A stretch of 64,000 nt of DNA from Marinomonas colpomeniae (GTDB lineage Bacteria; Pseudomonadota; Gammaproteobacteria; Pseudomonadales; Marinomonadaceae): NCBI RefSeq assembly GCF_014803385.1, contig NZ_JACYFC010000001.1, positions 144,136 to 208,135 on the forward strand, in the 5' to 3' direction. The notes below the pieces were generated by a model, which was given only the letters and a program-made list of their open reading frames with translations, was not told the origin of the DNA and ran no database searches. How positions within the stretch are numbered: position 1 is the first letter of the stretch; each line of letters starts with the position of its first letter. A program made the position numbers and the translations under genes. This document shows positions 9,250 to 18,100 of the stretch, piece after piece.

Positions 9250-10458
9250 ATGATTCCCAAAAGAACTTTGCCAGTGACCGTGCTCTCAGGCTTTCTTGGT
9301 GCAGGAAAAACCACTGTGCTGAGTCATATCTTAAATAACCGTCAAGGTAAGAAAGTGGCGGTTATCGTCAATGATATGAGCGAAATCAATATAGATTCTG
9401 CGATTGTACAGAATGATGTGTCACTTAATCGTAGTGATGAAAAGCTTGTGGAAATGAGTAATGGATGTATCTGCTGTACTTTACGTGAAGACCTATTAGT
9501 TGAAGTGGGAAAATTAGCAGAAGAGGGACGATTTGATTATTTAGTGATTGAATCAACGGGGATTTCTGAGCCATTACCTGTAGCAGAAACCTTTACCTTT
9601 GCAGATGAAAATGGTGTTTCATTATCGGATGTCGCTACTTTGGATACCATGGTAACGGTTGTGGATGCAGTGAATTTTCTAAAAGATTATGACGAAGCGC
9701 AATCCTTGCAAGACACTGCGGAATCTTTGGGTGAGGAAGACGAACGCAGTGTAGCGGATTTACTCGTCGATCAGGTGGAATTCGCTGATGTCATTTTAAT
9801 TAGCAAAACTGACTTAGTTGACGTGACTGAAGTCGAGCGACTCAGTGCGATTCTGAAAACACTCAATACTAACGCTCGAATCATTCCTATTTCGAAGGGC
9901 GATGTCGACATAGATGCCGTATTGAATACCAAGTTATTTAACTTCGAGCGAGCTCAACAAGCACCCGGTTGGCTAAAAGAAATGCGTGGTGAGCATCTTC
10001 CTGAAACGGAAGAATATGGCATTAGCAGCTTTAGTTATCTAGCTCGACGCCCGTTTCATCCTGAAAAATTCCATAAGTTTCTTCACAATACAGAACGCTA
10101 TGGAAAATTGATTCGCTCGAAAGGGTATTTTTGGCTGGCGACCCGACCAGAGTTCGCGGGCCAATGGAATCAAGCCGGTGGTATTGCGCGTTATGGTTTT
10201 GGTGGTATGTTTTGGAAATCGGTTCCGAAGGCGCAATGGCCTACTGACGAAGAGTATTTGGCTTCTATAAAGGAACAATGGGTGGAGCCTTTTGGCGACA
10301 TGCGTCAAGAGCTGGTTTTTATTGGCCAGAAGTTGGACCAAACGGCTATGACGTCGGCATTAGAAGAGTGCTTGTTATCGGATGATGAATTATTCAAAGG
10401 AAAAGCATTCTGGCAAACCTTAAGTGATCCTTTTGATGAATGGAGAGAAGGAACGTGA
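9250..10458 (+). CDS. COG0523 GTPase (ZigA/ZagA-like zinc metallochaperone)
   Basis: A 402-residue CobW/COG0523 G3E GTPase. The P-loop GFLGAGKTT lies at 14-22, the metal-binding CxCC motif in [12 protein letters not shown] near 71-82, and the C-terminal CobW domain (about 265-400) follows an acidic linker. Family members use GTP to hand zinc to client enzymes in zinc shortage. The frame extends upstream to an ATG at 9193, but that codon overlaps the Zur-like box. The ATG at 9250 with an AAGGC ribosome site is the real start. It overlaps the DUF1826 gene by four bases, giving tight translational coupling. Confidence 0.9.
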   Translation: MIPKRTLPVTVLSGFLGAGKTTVLSHILNNRQGKKVAVIVNDMSEINIDSAIVQNDVSLNRSDEKLVEMSNGCICCTLREDLLVEVGKLAEEGRFDYLVIESTGISEPLPVAETFTFADENGVSLSDVATLDTMVTVVDAVNFLKDYDEAQSLQDTAESLGEEDERSVADLLVDQVEFADVILISKTDLVDVTEVERLSAILKTLNTNARIIPISKGDVDIDAVLNTKLFNFERAQQAPGWLKEMRGEHLPETEEYGISSFSYLARRPFHPEKFHKFLHNTERYGKLIRSKGYFWLATRPEFAGQWNQAGGIARYGFGGMFWKSVPKAQWPTDEEYLASIKEQWVEPFGDMRQELVFIGQKLDQTAMTSALEECLLSDDELFKGKAFWQTLSDPFDEWREGT

Positions 10459-11162
10459 GTGCTGTTGCGATAATTGATCAAGAGGTGACTGATCAAACAA
10501 AAGAATGTTGCGGTTCGCCCGAGCCTTTATTTCGTCGTGTCAGTGAGCGCAACGATCCAGAAGTACTGACCGATATTTATCGCAATGATACGAATATCGC
10601 TATTTGGAAACGAGACGTTTCTGCTGAGTTAATCGCAGCGGTAGACGACTTTATAAACACAAATGAAATGAAGCGAACCATGCTGGCTATAACCGCTAAA
10701 AATGCGCATGAGGAACTCCGCAAAGCAATAGGGACAGAAAAAAACATCGCACCTTTAGTGGAAGATATGGCTCAGTTGATAGACATGTTTTGTTGTTTGT
10801 TTGATCTCAAACGAGCGGGTGTCAGGCTGACTTCTATGGATCAAGCTATGTGCCCTAGGTTTCATGTAGATAAAATTCCATGTCGGCTTGTTTCTACCTA
10901 TCAAGGTATTGCAACCGACTGGTTGCCAAATCATCTGGTTGATCGAACAAAACTGGGAGCTGGAAGTGAGGGTAAGCCTGATGACATATCTGGTCTGTTT
11001 CATGACCTAAGTGATATTCAGTGTTTAAATCGAGGAGATGTTGCCTTGTTGAAAGGAGAGTTCTGGGAAGGGAACGAAGGTGCAGGATTGATTCATCGCT
11101 CCCCACCGCTTCCTGCAGGCGAGCATCGTTTATTACTAACATTGGATTTTATTGATCTTTAG
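10455..11162 (+). CDS. DUF1826 protein coupled to the COG0523 GTPase
   Basis: A 236-residue DUF1826 protein. Visible signatures are IAIWKRDVS near the N-terminus, [19 protein letters not shown] with Cys and His that could hold metal, and the terminal [20 protein letters not shown], a histidine-rich jelly-roll-like end. The start is GTG at 10455, sharing four bases (GTGA) with the stop of the GTPase, with a GAGAAGG ribosome site. DUF1826 genes are often neighbours of COG0523 genes under Zur, so a role as client or partner in zinc limitation is inferred. No activity is known. Confidence 0.82.
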   Translation: MSAVAIIDQEVTDQTKECCGSPEPLFRRVSERNDPEVLTDIYRNDTNIAIWKRDVSAELIAAVDDFINTNEMKRTMLAITAKNAHEELRKAIGTEKNIAPLVEDMAQLIDMFCCLFDLKRAGVRLTSMDQAMCPRFHVDKIPCRLVSTYQGIATDWLPNHLVDRTKLGAGSEGKPDDISGLFHDLSDIQCLNRGDVALLKGEFWEGNEGAGLIHRSPPLPAGEHRLLLTLDFIDL

Positions 11163-11230
11163 TTCATGGATGGTTTGATTCTCGCTGTGTTATACAATGC
11201 ATTCTGTTTTATTTATGGACTGATAAATAT

Positions 11231-11596
11231 ATGCATTTTCTTACTATTGCGTTAGTTGCCCTTGTTGCTGTTGAACACCTATATATTTTGATTCTGGAAA
11301 TGTTTATGTGGACAAAGCCAAGAACCTTGAAAGTATTTGGTATGGAAGCAGGATTGGCGGAGCAGACTAAAAATCTTGCGGCGAACCAAGGTCTTTATAA
11401 TGGTTTTCTAGCCTCAGGATTAGTGTTTAGCTTATTAAATACGAATTATGAATTCGCCCAACAGCTTCAAATGTTTTTTCTTTTTTGTGTGATTGTTGCA
11501 GCTGTTTATGGCAGCTTTACTGTGAAAAAAACCATCATATTTATACAAGGTGTTCCTGCAATTTTAGCGCTATTAAGTGTGTTTCTTCTTGGGTAA
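11231..11596 (+). CDS. DUF1304 membrane protein
   Basis: A 121-residue integral membrane protein of the DUF1304 family, with four hydrophobic helices (about 1-22, 48-72, 76-97, 100-120). The loop after helix 1 has the family's EMFMWTKPRTLKVFGM segment and the NQGLYNGFLA motif. Function unknown. It stands alone behind the DUF1826 gene with a 68-base gap and is followed by a strong terminator. Confidence 0.8.
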   Translation: MHFLTIALVALVAVEHLYILILEMFMWTKPRTLKVFGMEAGLAEQTKNLAANQGLYNGFLASGLVFSLLNTNYEFAQQLQMFFLFCVIVAAVYGSFTVKKTIIFIQGVPAILALLSVFLLG

Positions 11597-11642
11597 CGTC
11601 ACCTCTGGATCAGATGTGTTTTGACGAAAAGATTTTTCTTCT

Positions 11643-11683
11643 AAAAAAACGTACTATAGACAACTGTTTATAGTACGTTTTTT
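11643..11683. terminator. Strong bidirectional hairpin terminator
   Basis: AAAAAACGTACTATA and its inverted copy flank a nine-base loop and end in seven T residues. It closes the DUF1304 transcript. Confidence 0.88.
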
Positions 11684-11738
11684 TATATATGAATCATCAT
11701 TAAGTAGAAATACTAACAAGGAGTCAGTTATTTCATCT

Positions 11739-13082
11739 TTGATCCCATCACAAGACGATTTGTGGTTTTTGCCCTTAGGCGGCACCGGCGAAATCGGTAT
11801 GAATATGAACCTCTACGGCCATGATGGACAATGGTTAATGGTAGATTGCGGTGTATCGTTTAATGAACCCTTAAAGCCAGATGACCTCCATACTGCAGAA
11901 GTAGTTTGTGCCGATCCTCGTTTTATCTCCGAACAAAAAGAACGTCTTGCTGGCATAGTTATTACCCACGCCCATGAAGACCATGTGGGTGCCTTGCCTG
12001 CACTATGGCGACGCTTCAAGTGTCCTGTTTACACCACAGCGTTTACCGCTGAAGTGCTTCGTCGTAAATTGGTTCAAGTCGGCTTGGCTGATGAAGTGCC
12101 AGTTATTGTAGTGAAAGACAATGAAACGAAAAAAATTGGCGTATTCAATGTGACTTGGCTGTCGTTAACGCATTCGATTCCAGAACCTTTTGCGATGACA
12201 ATTGAAACACCTGTAGGAAAAATTTTTCATACGGGTGATTGGAAAATCGATAAGAAGCCAATTATTGGAGAAGGTTTTTCTTCTGCTCGTTTTAGTGTAC
12301 TCGCAAAAGAAAACATTCTCGCCATGATGTGTGATTCCACCAACGCATTACGAGATGGTCATTCAGTGTCTGAGTCTGATTGTTATGAGGCGTTATTAGC
12401 CATCATCGCACCAGAGAAAAATCGTGTTGTCGTTGGTTGCTTTAGTAGTAACGTGGCGAGGTTGGTGGCATTAGGTCGAGTAGCGCAAGAAACAGGACGT
12501 TATCTTGCTTTGGTGGGTCGTTCTCTGATTAACATGGTTGGCGCGGCGAAAGCGACAGGACATTGGCCAAGCGACTTACCTTTAATTGACGCAGCTCACA
12601 TGGGCTATTTACCACGTGAAGAAGTGTTGGCTGTTGTAACAGGCAGTCAAGGCGAGCCAAGGGCGACGTTAAATCGTCTTGCCGCAGGGAATTGTTTTGA
12701 TTTAACGCTAAACTCAGATGACTTAGTGATTTTTTCCGCGATGATGATTCCTGGAAACGAAGATGCCATTATGCGCTTAGTTGAACAATTTAAAGGTCAA
12801 AAAATTCGTACCTTGCAACAGCAGGATACCGAGTTACCGATCCATGTGAGTGGACATCCTTGCGTGGACGAATTAAAACAACTTTATACTTGGGTGCAAC
12901 CACAAATAGCGGTTCCTGTTCATGGCGAGCCAGAGCATTTAATTGCGAATGGAAAAGTCGCAAAGTCGAGTCATGTTCCACAGCAACTCGTTGGTCGAAA
13001 TGGTGATATATACGAACTTGCGCCAAGCGTGAAAATACGTCGAAAGCAAGTGTCTGTTGGGCGAATTTCTTTATCTCGTTAG
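11739..13082 (+). CDS. RNase J-type metallo-beta-lactamase ribonuclease
   Basis: This 447-residue protein has the beta-CASP metallo-beta-lactamase fold of ribonuclease J. It opens with LPLGGTGEIGMNMNLY and DCGVSF. The zinc motif HAHEDH (77-82) is intact, followed by HTGDWK and the C-terminal VPVHGEPEHL. It is about 100 residues shorter than Gram-positive RNase J, lacking most of the C-terminal domain. RNase J degrades and matures RNA from 5' ends. The listed start is TTG, 15 bases from the AAGGAG site (11718-11723); an in-frame ATT at 11730 is at ideal spacing and may be the true start. Confidence 0.85.
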   Translation: MIPSQDDLWFLPLGGTGEIGMNMNLYGHDGQWLMVDCGVSFNEPLKPDDLHTAEVVCADPRFISEQKERLAGIVITHAHEDHVGALPALWRRFKCPVYTTAFTAEVLRRKLVQVGLADEVPVIVVKDNETKKIGVFNVTWLSLTHSIPEPFAMTIETPVGKIFHTGDWKIDKKPIIGEGFSSARFSVLAKENILAMMCDSTNALRDGHSVSESDCYEALLAIIAPEKNRVVVGCFSSNVARLVALGRVAQETGRYLALVGRSLINMVGAAKATGHWPSDLPLIDAAHMGYLPREEVLAVVTGSQGEPRATLNRLAAGNCFDLTLNSDDLVIFSAMMIPGNEDAIMRLVEQFKGQKIRTLQQQDTELPIHVSGHPCVDELKQLYTWVQPQIAVPVHGEPEHLIANGKVAKSSHVPQQLVGRNGDIYELAPSVKIRRKQVSVGRISLSR

Positions 13083-13363
13083 TTGAAGGTAGATATATAT
13101 TTTTCTATTGGCCTACATATATCTTCGGTTACTAAGTCTTAATTATTTTTCTTATAAGTATTTACTTATATTTTTATGTTGGTGCCTGCATCATTAAATC
13201 TTTATTAAGAGGGACGGTTTTATTTTAAAGTATCTTTAGGAATATTTAAGTGAAAAAAAACATTCCTTTTTATCATCTCTTAGGATGCAAAAAACTCCCT
13301 TTTTTTGATCTTAAAATAATGTGACTCTGACATGATTCGTAGCAAGTCACAGAGAGCCGCTTT
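13083..13363. other. AT-rich upstream region of the aldolase gene
   Basis: This 281-base spacer contains no convincing gene. It has two inverted repeats: AGGAAT/ATTCCT (13238-13243 with 13262-13267) and GTGACT/AGTCAC (13321-13326 with 13345-13350). The latter ends 13 bases before the aldolase start and could be an operator or a leader hairpin. Promoter activity toward the aldolase is expected. Confidence 0.4.
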
Positions 13364-13990
13364 ATGAGCACAGAAAACATTATTGCATTGAAAGAACAAT
13401 TTAAAAAAATTCCAACCACAATTATTAGTGATGCTTTAGGTCGTAATACAGGTATTAATGGATTAAAAAAATATCACCAAAAAAGTCTTAAATTAGTTGG
13501 TCGCGCTCTTACGATAAAGTGCAGCCCTGGCGATAATTTGTATATTTATAAAGCTCTTAAGCAAATTAAAAGAGGCGATATTTTGGTGATTGATGGTCGA
13601 GGTGCGATAGACAACGCCTTAATGGGCGAGCTAATTATGCTTCAAGGTCTTAAAAATGGCTGTGATGGTTTTGTCATCGATGGTGCTATTCGAGACGTTG
13701 AAGCTTTTGAAGAAGTTCCAGTTTATGCGCGTAATAACACACATTTCGGACCTTTTAAGAATGGGCCTGGTGAAATTGGTGTACCCGTGTCTATTGGCGG
13801 TCACATTGTTATGAATGGCGATATTATTGTAGCGGACGATGATGGTGTGGTGTCTTTCCCTGTAGCAGACGCTGAGGAAGTTGTGAAAGCATCATTAGTA
13901 TTGCTGGAAAAAGAGGACGGTATCATTGAGCAGATCACGACAGGTAAGATGGATTGGGTTGATCAGATTTTAGATAAGGCAGGTATATAA
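13364..13990 (+). CDS. RraA-family aldolase (HMG/CHA aldolase type)
   Basis: A 208-residue RraA-fold protein. The family includes the RNase E inhibitor RraA and aldolases that split 4-hydroxy-4-methyl-2-oxoglutarate or 4-carboxy-4-hydroxy-2-oxoadipate to pyruvate. The aldolase signature is seen here: GELIMLQGLKNGCDG and the metal/pyruvate-site R110-D111 in DGAIRDVEAF. The catabolic neighbours point to an aldolase. It ends one base before the aminotransferase gene, so they form an operon. In this context it is likely to cleave a 4-hydroxy-2-oxo-acid made by that aminotransferase (inference). Confidence 0.78.
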   Translation: MSTENIIALKEQFKKIPTTIISDALGRNTGINGLKKYHQKSLKLVGRALTIKCSPGDNLYIYKALKQIKRGDILVIDGRGAIDNALMGELIMLQGLKNGCDGFVIDGAIRDVEAFEEVPVYARNNTHFGPFKNGPGEIGVPVSIGGHIVMNGDIIVADDDGVVSFPVADAEEVVKASLVLLEKEDGIIEQITTGKMDWVDQILDKAGI

Positions 13991-13991
13991 A

Positions 13992-15200
13992 ATGACAGCC
14001 AGCATCCTATCTCAGAAAGTCATAAACCTTAACGAATCGGCGAGCTTGAAGGCTGCGGCCTTAGCTCAGAAATTGATTTCCGAAGGAAGAAGAATTATTA
14101 ATTTTTCAATCGGAGAGCCTGATTTTAATACACCTGATGCTCCTTCGTTAGAGGCAATAAAAGCCATTACTATGGGCAAGACTCATTATTCTAATCCGCA
14201 AGGAAATTTAGATTTACGAGAATCTATTTGCGAAAAATTGCAACGCGATAATGCGCTTGACTATGGTACGGACGAAATAATTGTCGGCAGTGGTGGTAAA
14301 CACATTATTTACCATGCTTTTTTAGCAACCATTAATCCAGATGATGAGGTGATTGTTCCATCTCCTTATTGGGTGTCTTACCCTGATATTGCGGCACTTT
14401 GTGGTGGTAAACCTATCATTGTTCAGCCAAATTCTGAAAGCCTAAAGCTAGAGGCAGAGGAGTTAGAGAAAAATATCAGTGCGAAAACAAAGTGGGTTGT
14501 ATTGAATTCACCGTCTAACCCAACGGGAGCGGTTTACACTGAAGATGAGTTACAAGCGATTGCAGAGGTGCTTAAAAAGCAACCGCATGTACTAATTTTG
14601 TCAGATGAAATTTACGAAAAGTTTGTGTATCCGCCAGCGAAGCATGTCTCTCTTGTTAATGTCGCGCCAGACTTAAAAGAGCGTACTTTAATTGTTAATG
14701 GTGCGTCTAAAGGTTATGCCATGACAGGGTGGCGTATTGGGTTTGGTGCTGGTTCAACTACTTTGGTTGCCGCCATTAAAAAGCTTATTTCTCAAACAAC
14801 CACTTGCCCAAGCTCCATAAGCCAAGAAGCCGCTAAAGTCGCATTTTCAGAGACTCAGCCTTCTATAATGATGCGCGATAGTTTTCAGGGAAGACGAGAT
14901 CAAGCCGTTACGATTTTATCGACTTCTGAGCTTTTGGGAGACATACGCAAGCCAGAAGGCGCTTTTTACCTGTTCTTAAATCTAGAAAAGATTGTTGGTA
15001 AGCAAACAGCATCAGGTAAGGTACTTAATATGGATGATGATGTCGTCGAGTTTTTACTTGAAGAAGCAAATGTATCCACTGTTTCTGGCAGTGCTTACGG
15101 TTTTTCACCTTGTTTGAGAATCTCTTTTGCTTGTTCGATTGAGCAGATTACCCAAGGTTGTCAGGCGATTGTTGATGCGTTAGCAAGCCTAAAAGATTAG
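13992..15200 (+). CDS. Class I/II PLP-dependent aminotransferase
   Basis: A 402-residue fold-type I aminotransferase of the aspartate/aromatic 1-gamma group. The FSIGEPDFNTP opening (38-48), the NSPSNPTGAVY segment (172-182), the PLP-binding SDEIYE (204-209), the Schiff-base lysine K240 in NGASKGYAMTGWR, and the C-terminal LRISFA arginine region are all present. Its partner genes suggest it deaminates an amino acid released by the nearby 5-oxoprolinase, transferring nitrogen to a common keto acid. Substrate not determined. A hairpin terminator follows. Confidence 0.88.
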   Translation: MTASILSQKVINLNESASLKAAALAQKLISEGRRIINFSIGEPDFNTPDAPSLEAIKAITMGKTHYSNPQGNLDLRESICEKLQRDNALDYGTDEIIVGSGGKHIIYHAFLATINPDDEVIVPSPYWVSYPDIAALCGGKPIIVQPNSESLKLEAEELEKNISAKTKWVVLNSPSNPTGAVYTEDELQAIAEVLKKQPHVLILSDEIYEKFVYPPAKHVSLVNVAPDLKERTLIVNGASKGYAMTGWRIGFGAGSTTLVAAIKKLISQTTTCPSSISQEAAKVAFSETQPSIMMRDSFQGRRDQAVTILSTSELLGDIRKPEGAFYLFLNLEKIVGKQTASGKVLNMDDDVVEFLLEEANVSTVSGSAYGFSPCLRISFACSIEQITQGCQAIVDALASLKD

Positions 15201-15241
15201 TCCAAGCTTTTTTGTTTCCATTACCCTCCCTGTGATGATTT

Positions 15242-15275
15242 ACCACTGGATCCTTGTGATTCAGTGGTTTTTTTA
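15242..15275 (+). terminator. Hairpin terminator
   Basis: ACCACTG and CAGTGGT pair across a loop that contains an inner ATC/GAT pair, and a run of seven T follows. It ends the aldolase-aminotransferase transcript. Confidence 0.75.
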
Positions 15276-15392
15276 TTCTGACGAGCTTAGATTATTGGTA
15301 AAGTGGATTTCTTTATCTTGGGAGTATTTCTAGATATCTCATAAAACAAAAAATACATGTGCCCAAACACTGGCATTAGCTGGAGTATATAA

Positions 15393-16298
15393 ATGATCAC
15401 CTTTAAACAAGTAGAAGCTTTATATTGGATTTCAGAGCTAGGTAACTTTGCGGCTGCCGCAGATAAATTAAATACGACGCAATCTGCTATTTCGAAGCGA
15501 ATAAATGAGCTTGAATCGGTTTTTGATATAGAGGTATTTGATCGGTCTAGACGAAATGCAAAATTGACAGAAAAAGGCACTGAATTATTGGCCTTGTCAA
15601 AAGACATGCTCGACATGCGAGATTATGTTCTTGAGCGAATGAGTAGCCCTGAAACCCTCCATAAGCGTTTTCGTATCGGCGTGACGGAACTCACCGCATT
15701 AACTTGGTTGCCTAAATTGGTGAAGCTGATTGCACACAACTATCCTAAATTAATTATTGAACCTCAAGTTGAGCTAAGTTCAACCCTACTTGAAAAACTG
15801 GCAAATGATTCTTTAGACATGATTATTGTGCCGGATGTTTATGAAGATACAGCCTACAAGGTGTGCCGTCTCAAAACGGTAAAAAATGCATGGATGTGTA
15901 CGCCAGACTATGTACCGACTGATGGACCAATTGACTTTGAGTCTCTCTCTAAACTGAATGTGCTGACTCAAAGTAACTTGTCTGGAACTGGGGTGATTTA
16001 TGAAAGATGGTTTTTGCAGAATGGTTTCAAAGTAACGAGAAAACTATTGAGTAACAGTTTGGTCGCGCAAATTGGTTTGACCCTATCCGGTATTGGTATT
16101 AGTTACTTACCTATTTCTGCGATGAAAAAGCACCTAGATAGCGGTTCATTAAAAATATTAGACATTACGCCTCAGCTTCCTGAAGTGAGATATGCCGCAC
16201 TTCATAGGGCGGATCGCGATTCTAAACTTTATAGTGATGTTATCAGTTACGCATCTGCATCTTGTGATTTTGATGGGGTTTTGATCGGCGCTTCTTAA
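15393..16298 (+). CDS. LysR-family regulator of the catabolic island
   Basis: A 301-residue LysR regulator. The winged helix (residues 3-62) contains ALYWISELGNFAAAADKLNTTQSAISKRINELE, and the rest is a periplasmic-binding-protein-like effector domain. A TGGAG ribosome site precedes the ATG. It sits between the aldolase-aminotransferase pair and the pxp-TRAP genes, all on one strand. It is the natural candidate to control the whole 13.4-22.0 kb island in response to the imported substrate (inference). A short palindrome, ATCACT/AGTGAT, follows its stop. Confidence 0.87.
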   Translation: MITFKQVEALYWISELGNFAAAADKLNTTQSAISKRINELESVFDIEVFDRSRRNAKLTEKGTELLALSKDMLDMRDYVLERMSSPETLHKRFRIGVTELTALTWLPKLVKLIAHNYPKLIIEPQVELSSTLLEKLANDSLDMIIVPDVYEDTAYKVCRLKTVKNAWMCTPDYVPTDGPIDFESLSKLNVLTQSNLSGTGVIYERWFLQNGFKVTRKLLSNSLVAQIGLTLSGIGISYLPISAMKKHLDSGSLKILDITPQLPEVRYAALHRADRDSKLYSDVISYASASCDFDGVLIGAS

Positions 16299-16299
16299 T

Positions 16300-16314
16300 A
16301 TCACTAAAAGTGAT
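16300..16314. promoter_or_regulatory. Palindrome upstream of pxpB
   Basis: ATCACT and AGTGAT (16300-16305 and 16309-16314) form an inverted repeat 117 bases before pxpB. Its right half lies within CTAAAAGTGAT, which recurs exactly at 18972-18982 before the TRAP genes, suggesting a shared regulator site. It could alternatively be a weak hairpin after the LysR gene. Confidence 0.4.
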
Positions 16315-16430
16315 GGTTTCGAATGATTTTAAGTCTCTTTTTTATTTGTTTTCTTCGCTATAGAGTAATTTCATCACACAAGTTAAAACGTTTCCGATCA
16401 ATATGAAGAACGACAATAGATTTTTTATTT

Positions 16431-17117
16431 ATGAAAACGTCACCAGAAAATAAACCAGAATTAATCATAAGTATGATGGGTGAGGCCGCAATATTATTTG
16501 ATGCAGGAATGGAATTAGATGCTCCTGAATTAGGATTGCAGACAAGAATTTGGAGTGTTTCCAAAAGGCTTGAAGCAATCAAAGGGGTTTCTGAAGTCAT
16601 TGTTGGTATGAATAATTTCTTAGTGTCATTCGTACCAGCAGATTTACCTCATGCAGAAGTACAGCAGAAGGTCTCTGATTATTGGCAGCAAGATGCGCTT
16701 GAAGGCGCTTTGAATGTGAAATCACATATTATTGATGTGGTTTATGGCGGAGAGTATTTAGAGGATTTGAAACGGGTTGCGGAATACAGCCAGCTGTCTA
16801 TAGATCAAGTTATTGAACTTCATTCCACATCAAAATACACGGTTTTTACTCTAGGTAGCCAACCCGGATTACCTTATTTGGGAGGTTTACCCAGTCAATT
16901 AGATATTCCTCGCAGGTCTTCTCCTAGAGCAAGAGTCGAGTCCGGTGCCGTTATTATTGCAGGTGGGCAAGCCAGCGTCTTGTCTCGAACATCTGCTTGC
17001 GGTTGGCATGTTATTGGCCAAACAGATTATGACGTTTTTAATATTAACAATGACAGTCCTGCGGTATTTGCTCCAGGTGATATTGTGGAATTCAGAGTAA
17101 AAGGGGTTCACCTTTGA
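16431..17117 (+). CDS. pxpB: 5-oxoprolinase subunit PxpB
   Basis: A 228-residue KipI/allophanate-hydrolase-subunit-1 family protein. PxpA, PxpB and PxpC together open 5-oxoproline (pyroglutamate) to glutamate using ATP. Recognisable parts are GEAAILFDAG near the N-terminus, the SRRLEAI-like helix, and the conserved FTLGSQPGLPYLGGLPSQLDIPRR block (about 141-165) and GGQASVLSRTSACGWHVIG. No clear ribosome site precedes the ATG. Its stop overlaps the TTG start of pxpC by four bases (TTGA), showing coupled translation. Confidence 0.9.
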   Translation: MKTSPENKPELIISMMGEAAILFDAGMELDAPELGLQTRIWSVSKRLEAIKGVSEVIVGMNNFLVSFVPADLPHAEVQQKVSDYWQQDALEGALNVKSHIIDVVYGGEYLEDLKRVAEYSQLSIDQVIELHSTSKYTVFTLGSQPGLPYLGGLPSQLDIPRRSSPRARVESGAVIIAGGQASVLSRTSACGWHVIGQTDYDVFNINNDSPAVFAPGDIVEFRVKGVHL

Positions 17118-18091
17118 TTGAAGTTATTACTCCAGGTATTCAGACCACAATTCAGGATAGAGGGAGAACAAAATTCCGTGCAATAGGCGTTGGTTTTAGT
17201 GGTGCTATGGATGCATTTTCTTCTGCAATCGCTAATCATTTGGTTATGAATGATGAAGATGCCGCTGTATTGGAAATTACGTATGGTAACGCCAGTTTTC
17301 GTTTTCATAGTGATACATATATTGCTCTTACAGGCGCAGATACATCGGCTACTCTTGACGCAAAATCGATACCTTGTTGGTGGTCCTTTCCGGTAAAAGC
17401 TGGACAGGTATTAAGGTTAAAAATGAGCTCTGAGGGTTTAAGGACCTATTTGGCTGTTGCGGGTGGTTTCAATGCCCCAGAGGTTATGGGATCAAAGTCA
17501 ACGGATCTAAAAACTCAAATAGGTGGACTGTCTGGTAGGCCATTACGTAAAGGAGATGAATTATCCATTCCTGCATACAAAGGGCCGCAATGCCCTTCCT
17601 TTGGTCTTTCTAAATCAATTCAGCCAATGCATAAGCCAGTGAATGGCGAGTGCGTGGTTCGCTTTATTGTAGGGGCTGAGTGGACATATTTAACAGATGA
17701 TAGCCAGCAAATGGTTGTGTCATCTCCTTGGCAAGTGAGCAATGAAACTAACCGTCTTGGTGCTCGTCTAGAAGGAGTACCTCTTTCTCTGAAAGCACCT
17801 TTAGAATTAATGTCACACGGCATTGTGCCTGGCTGTATTCAGTTACCGCCTTCAGGGCAGCCTGTCATTCAGTTGCAGGATGCGAATACCTGTGGCGGTT
17901 ACCCAAAAATAGGGGTTGTGATTGCCAGTGATATGAGATTGCTGGCACAGATTAAGCCGGGCAATACGGTGAAATTTGAGATGTGCAGTGTTGAAGATGC
18001 GTTAGAAATTGCAAAACAAGAAAGAAAAAAACTATCCAAGATATTTCATAATATTGACATGATGAGAAAAACTTTTTCTCATCAAAAGTAA
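17114..18091 (+). CDS. pxpC: 5-oxoprolinase subunit PxpC
   Basis: A 325-residue KipA/allophanate-hydrolase-subunit-2 family protein, partner of PxpB. It begins with IEVITPGIQTTIQDRGRTKFRAIGVGFSGAMD, the usual start of the family, and keeps GGFNAPEVMGSKSTD and the C-terminal LQDANTCGGYPKIGVVIASD block. The start is TTG at 17114, overlapping the pxpB stop, with an AAGGGG ribosome site seven bases upstream. The C-terminal tail after about residue 300 is lysine-rich and not conserved. Confidence 0.9.
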   Translation: MIEVITPGIQTTIQDRGRTKFRAIGVGFSGAMDAFSSAIANHLVMNDEDAAVLEITYGNASFRFHSDTYIALTGADTSATLDAKSIPCWWSFPVKAGQVLRLKMSSEGLRTYLAVAGGFNAPEVMGSKSTDLKTQIGGLSGRPLRKGDELSIPAYKGPQCPSFGLSKSIQPMHKPVNGECVVRFIVGAEWTYLTDDSQQMVVSSPWQVSNETNRLGARLEGVPLSLKAPLELMSHGIVPGCIQLPPSGQPVIQLQDANTCGGYPKIGVVIASDMRLLAQIKPGNTVKFEMCSVEDALEIAKQERKKLSKIFHNIDMMRKTFSHQK

Positions 18092-18100
18092 CGGTGATAT

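Noticed and set aside
11739..13082. Beta-lactamase (antibiotic resistance) annotation
   Set aside because: The HAHEDH motif with the beta-CASP arrangement and HTGDW segment identify an RNase J-type nuclease.
13364..13990. RraA as RNase E activity regulator
   Set aside because: Catabolic neighbours and the intact R110-D111 aldolase motif favour the aldolase role, though this is not proven.
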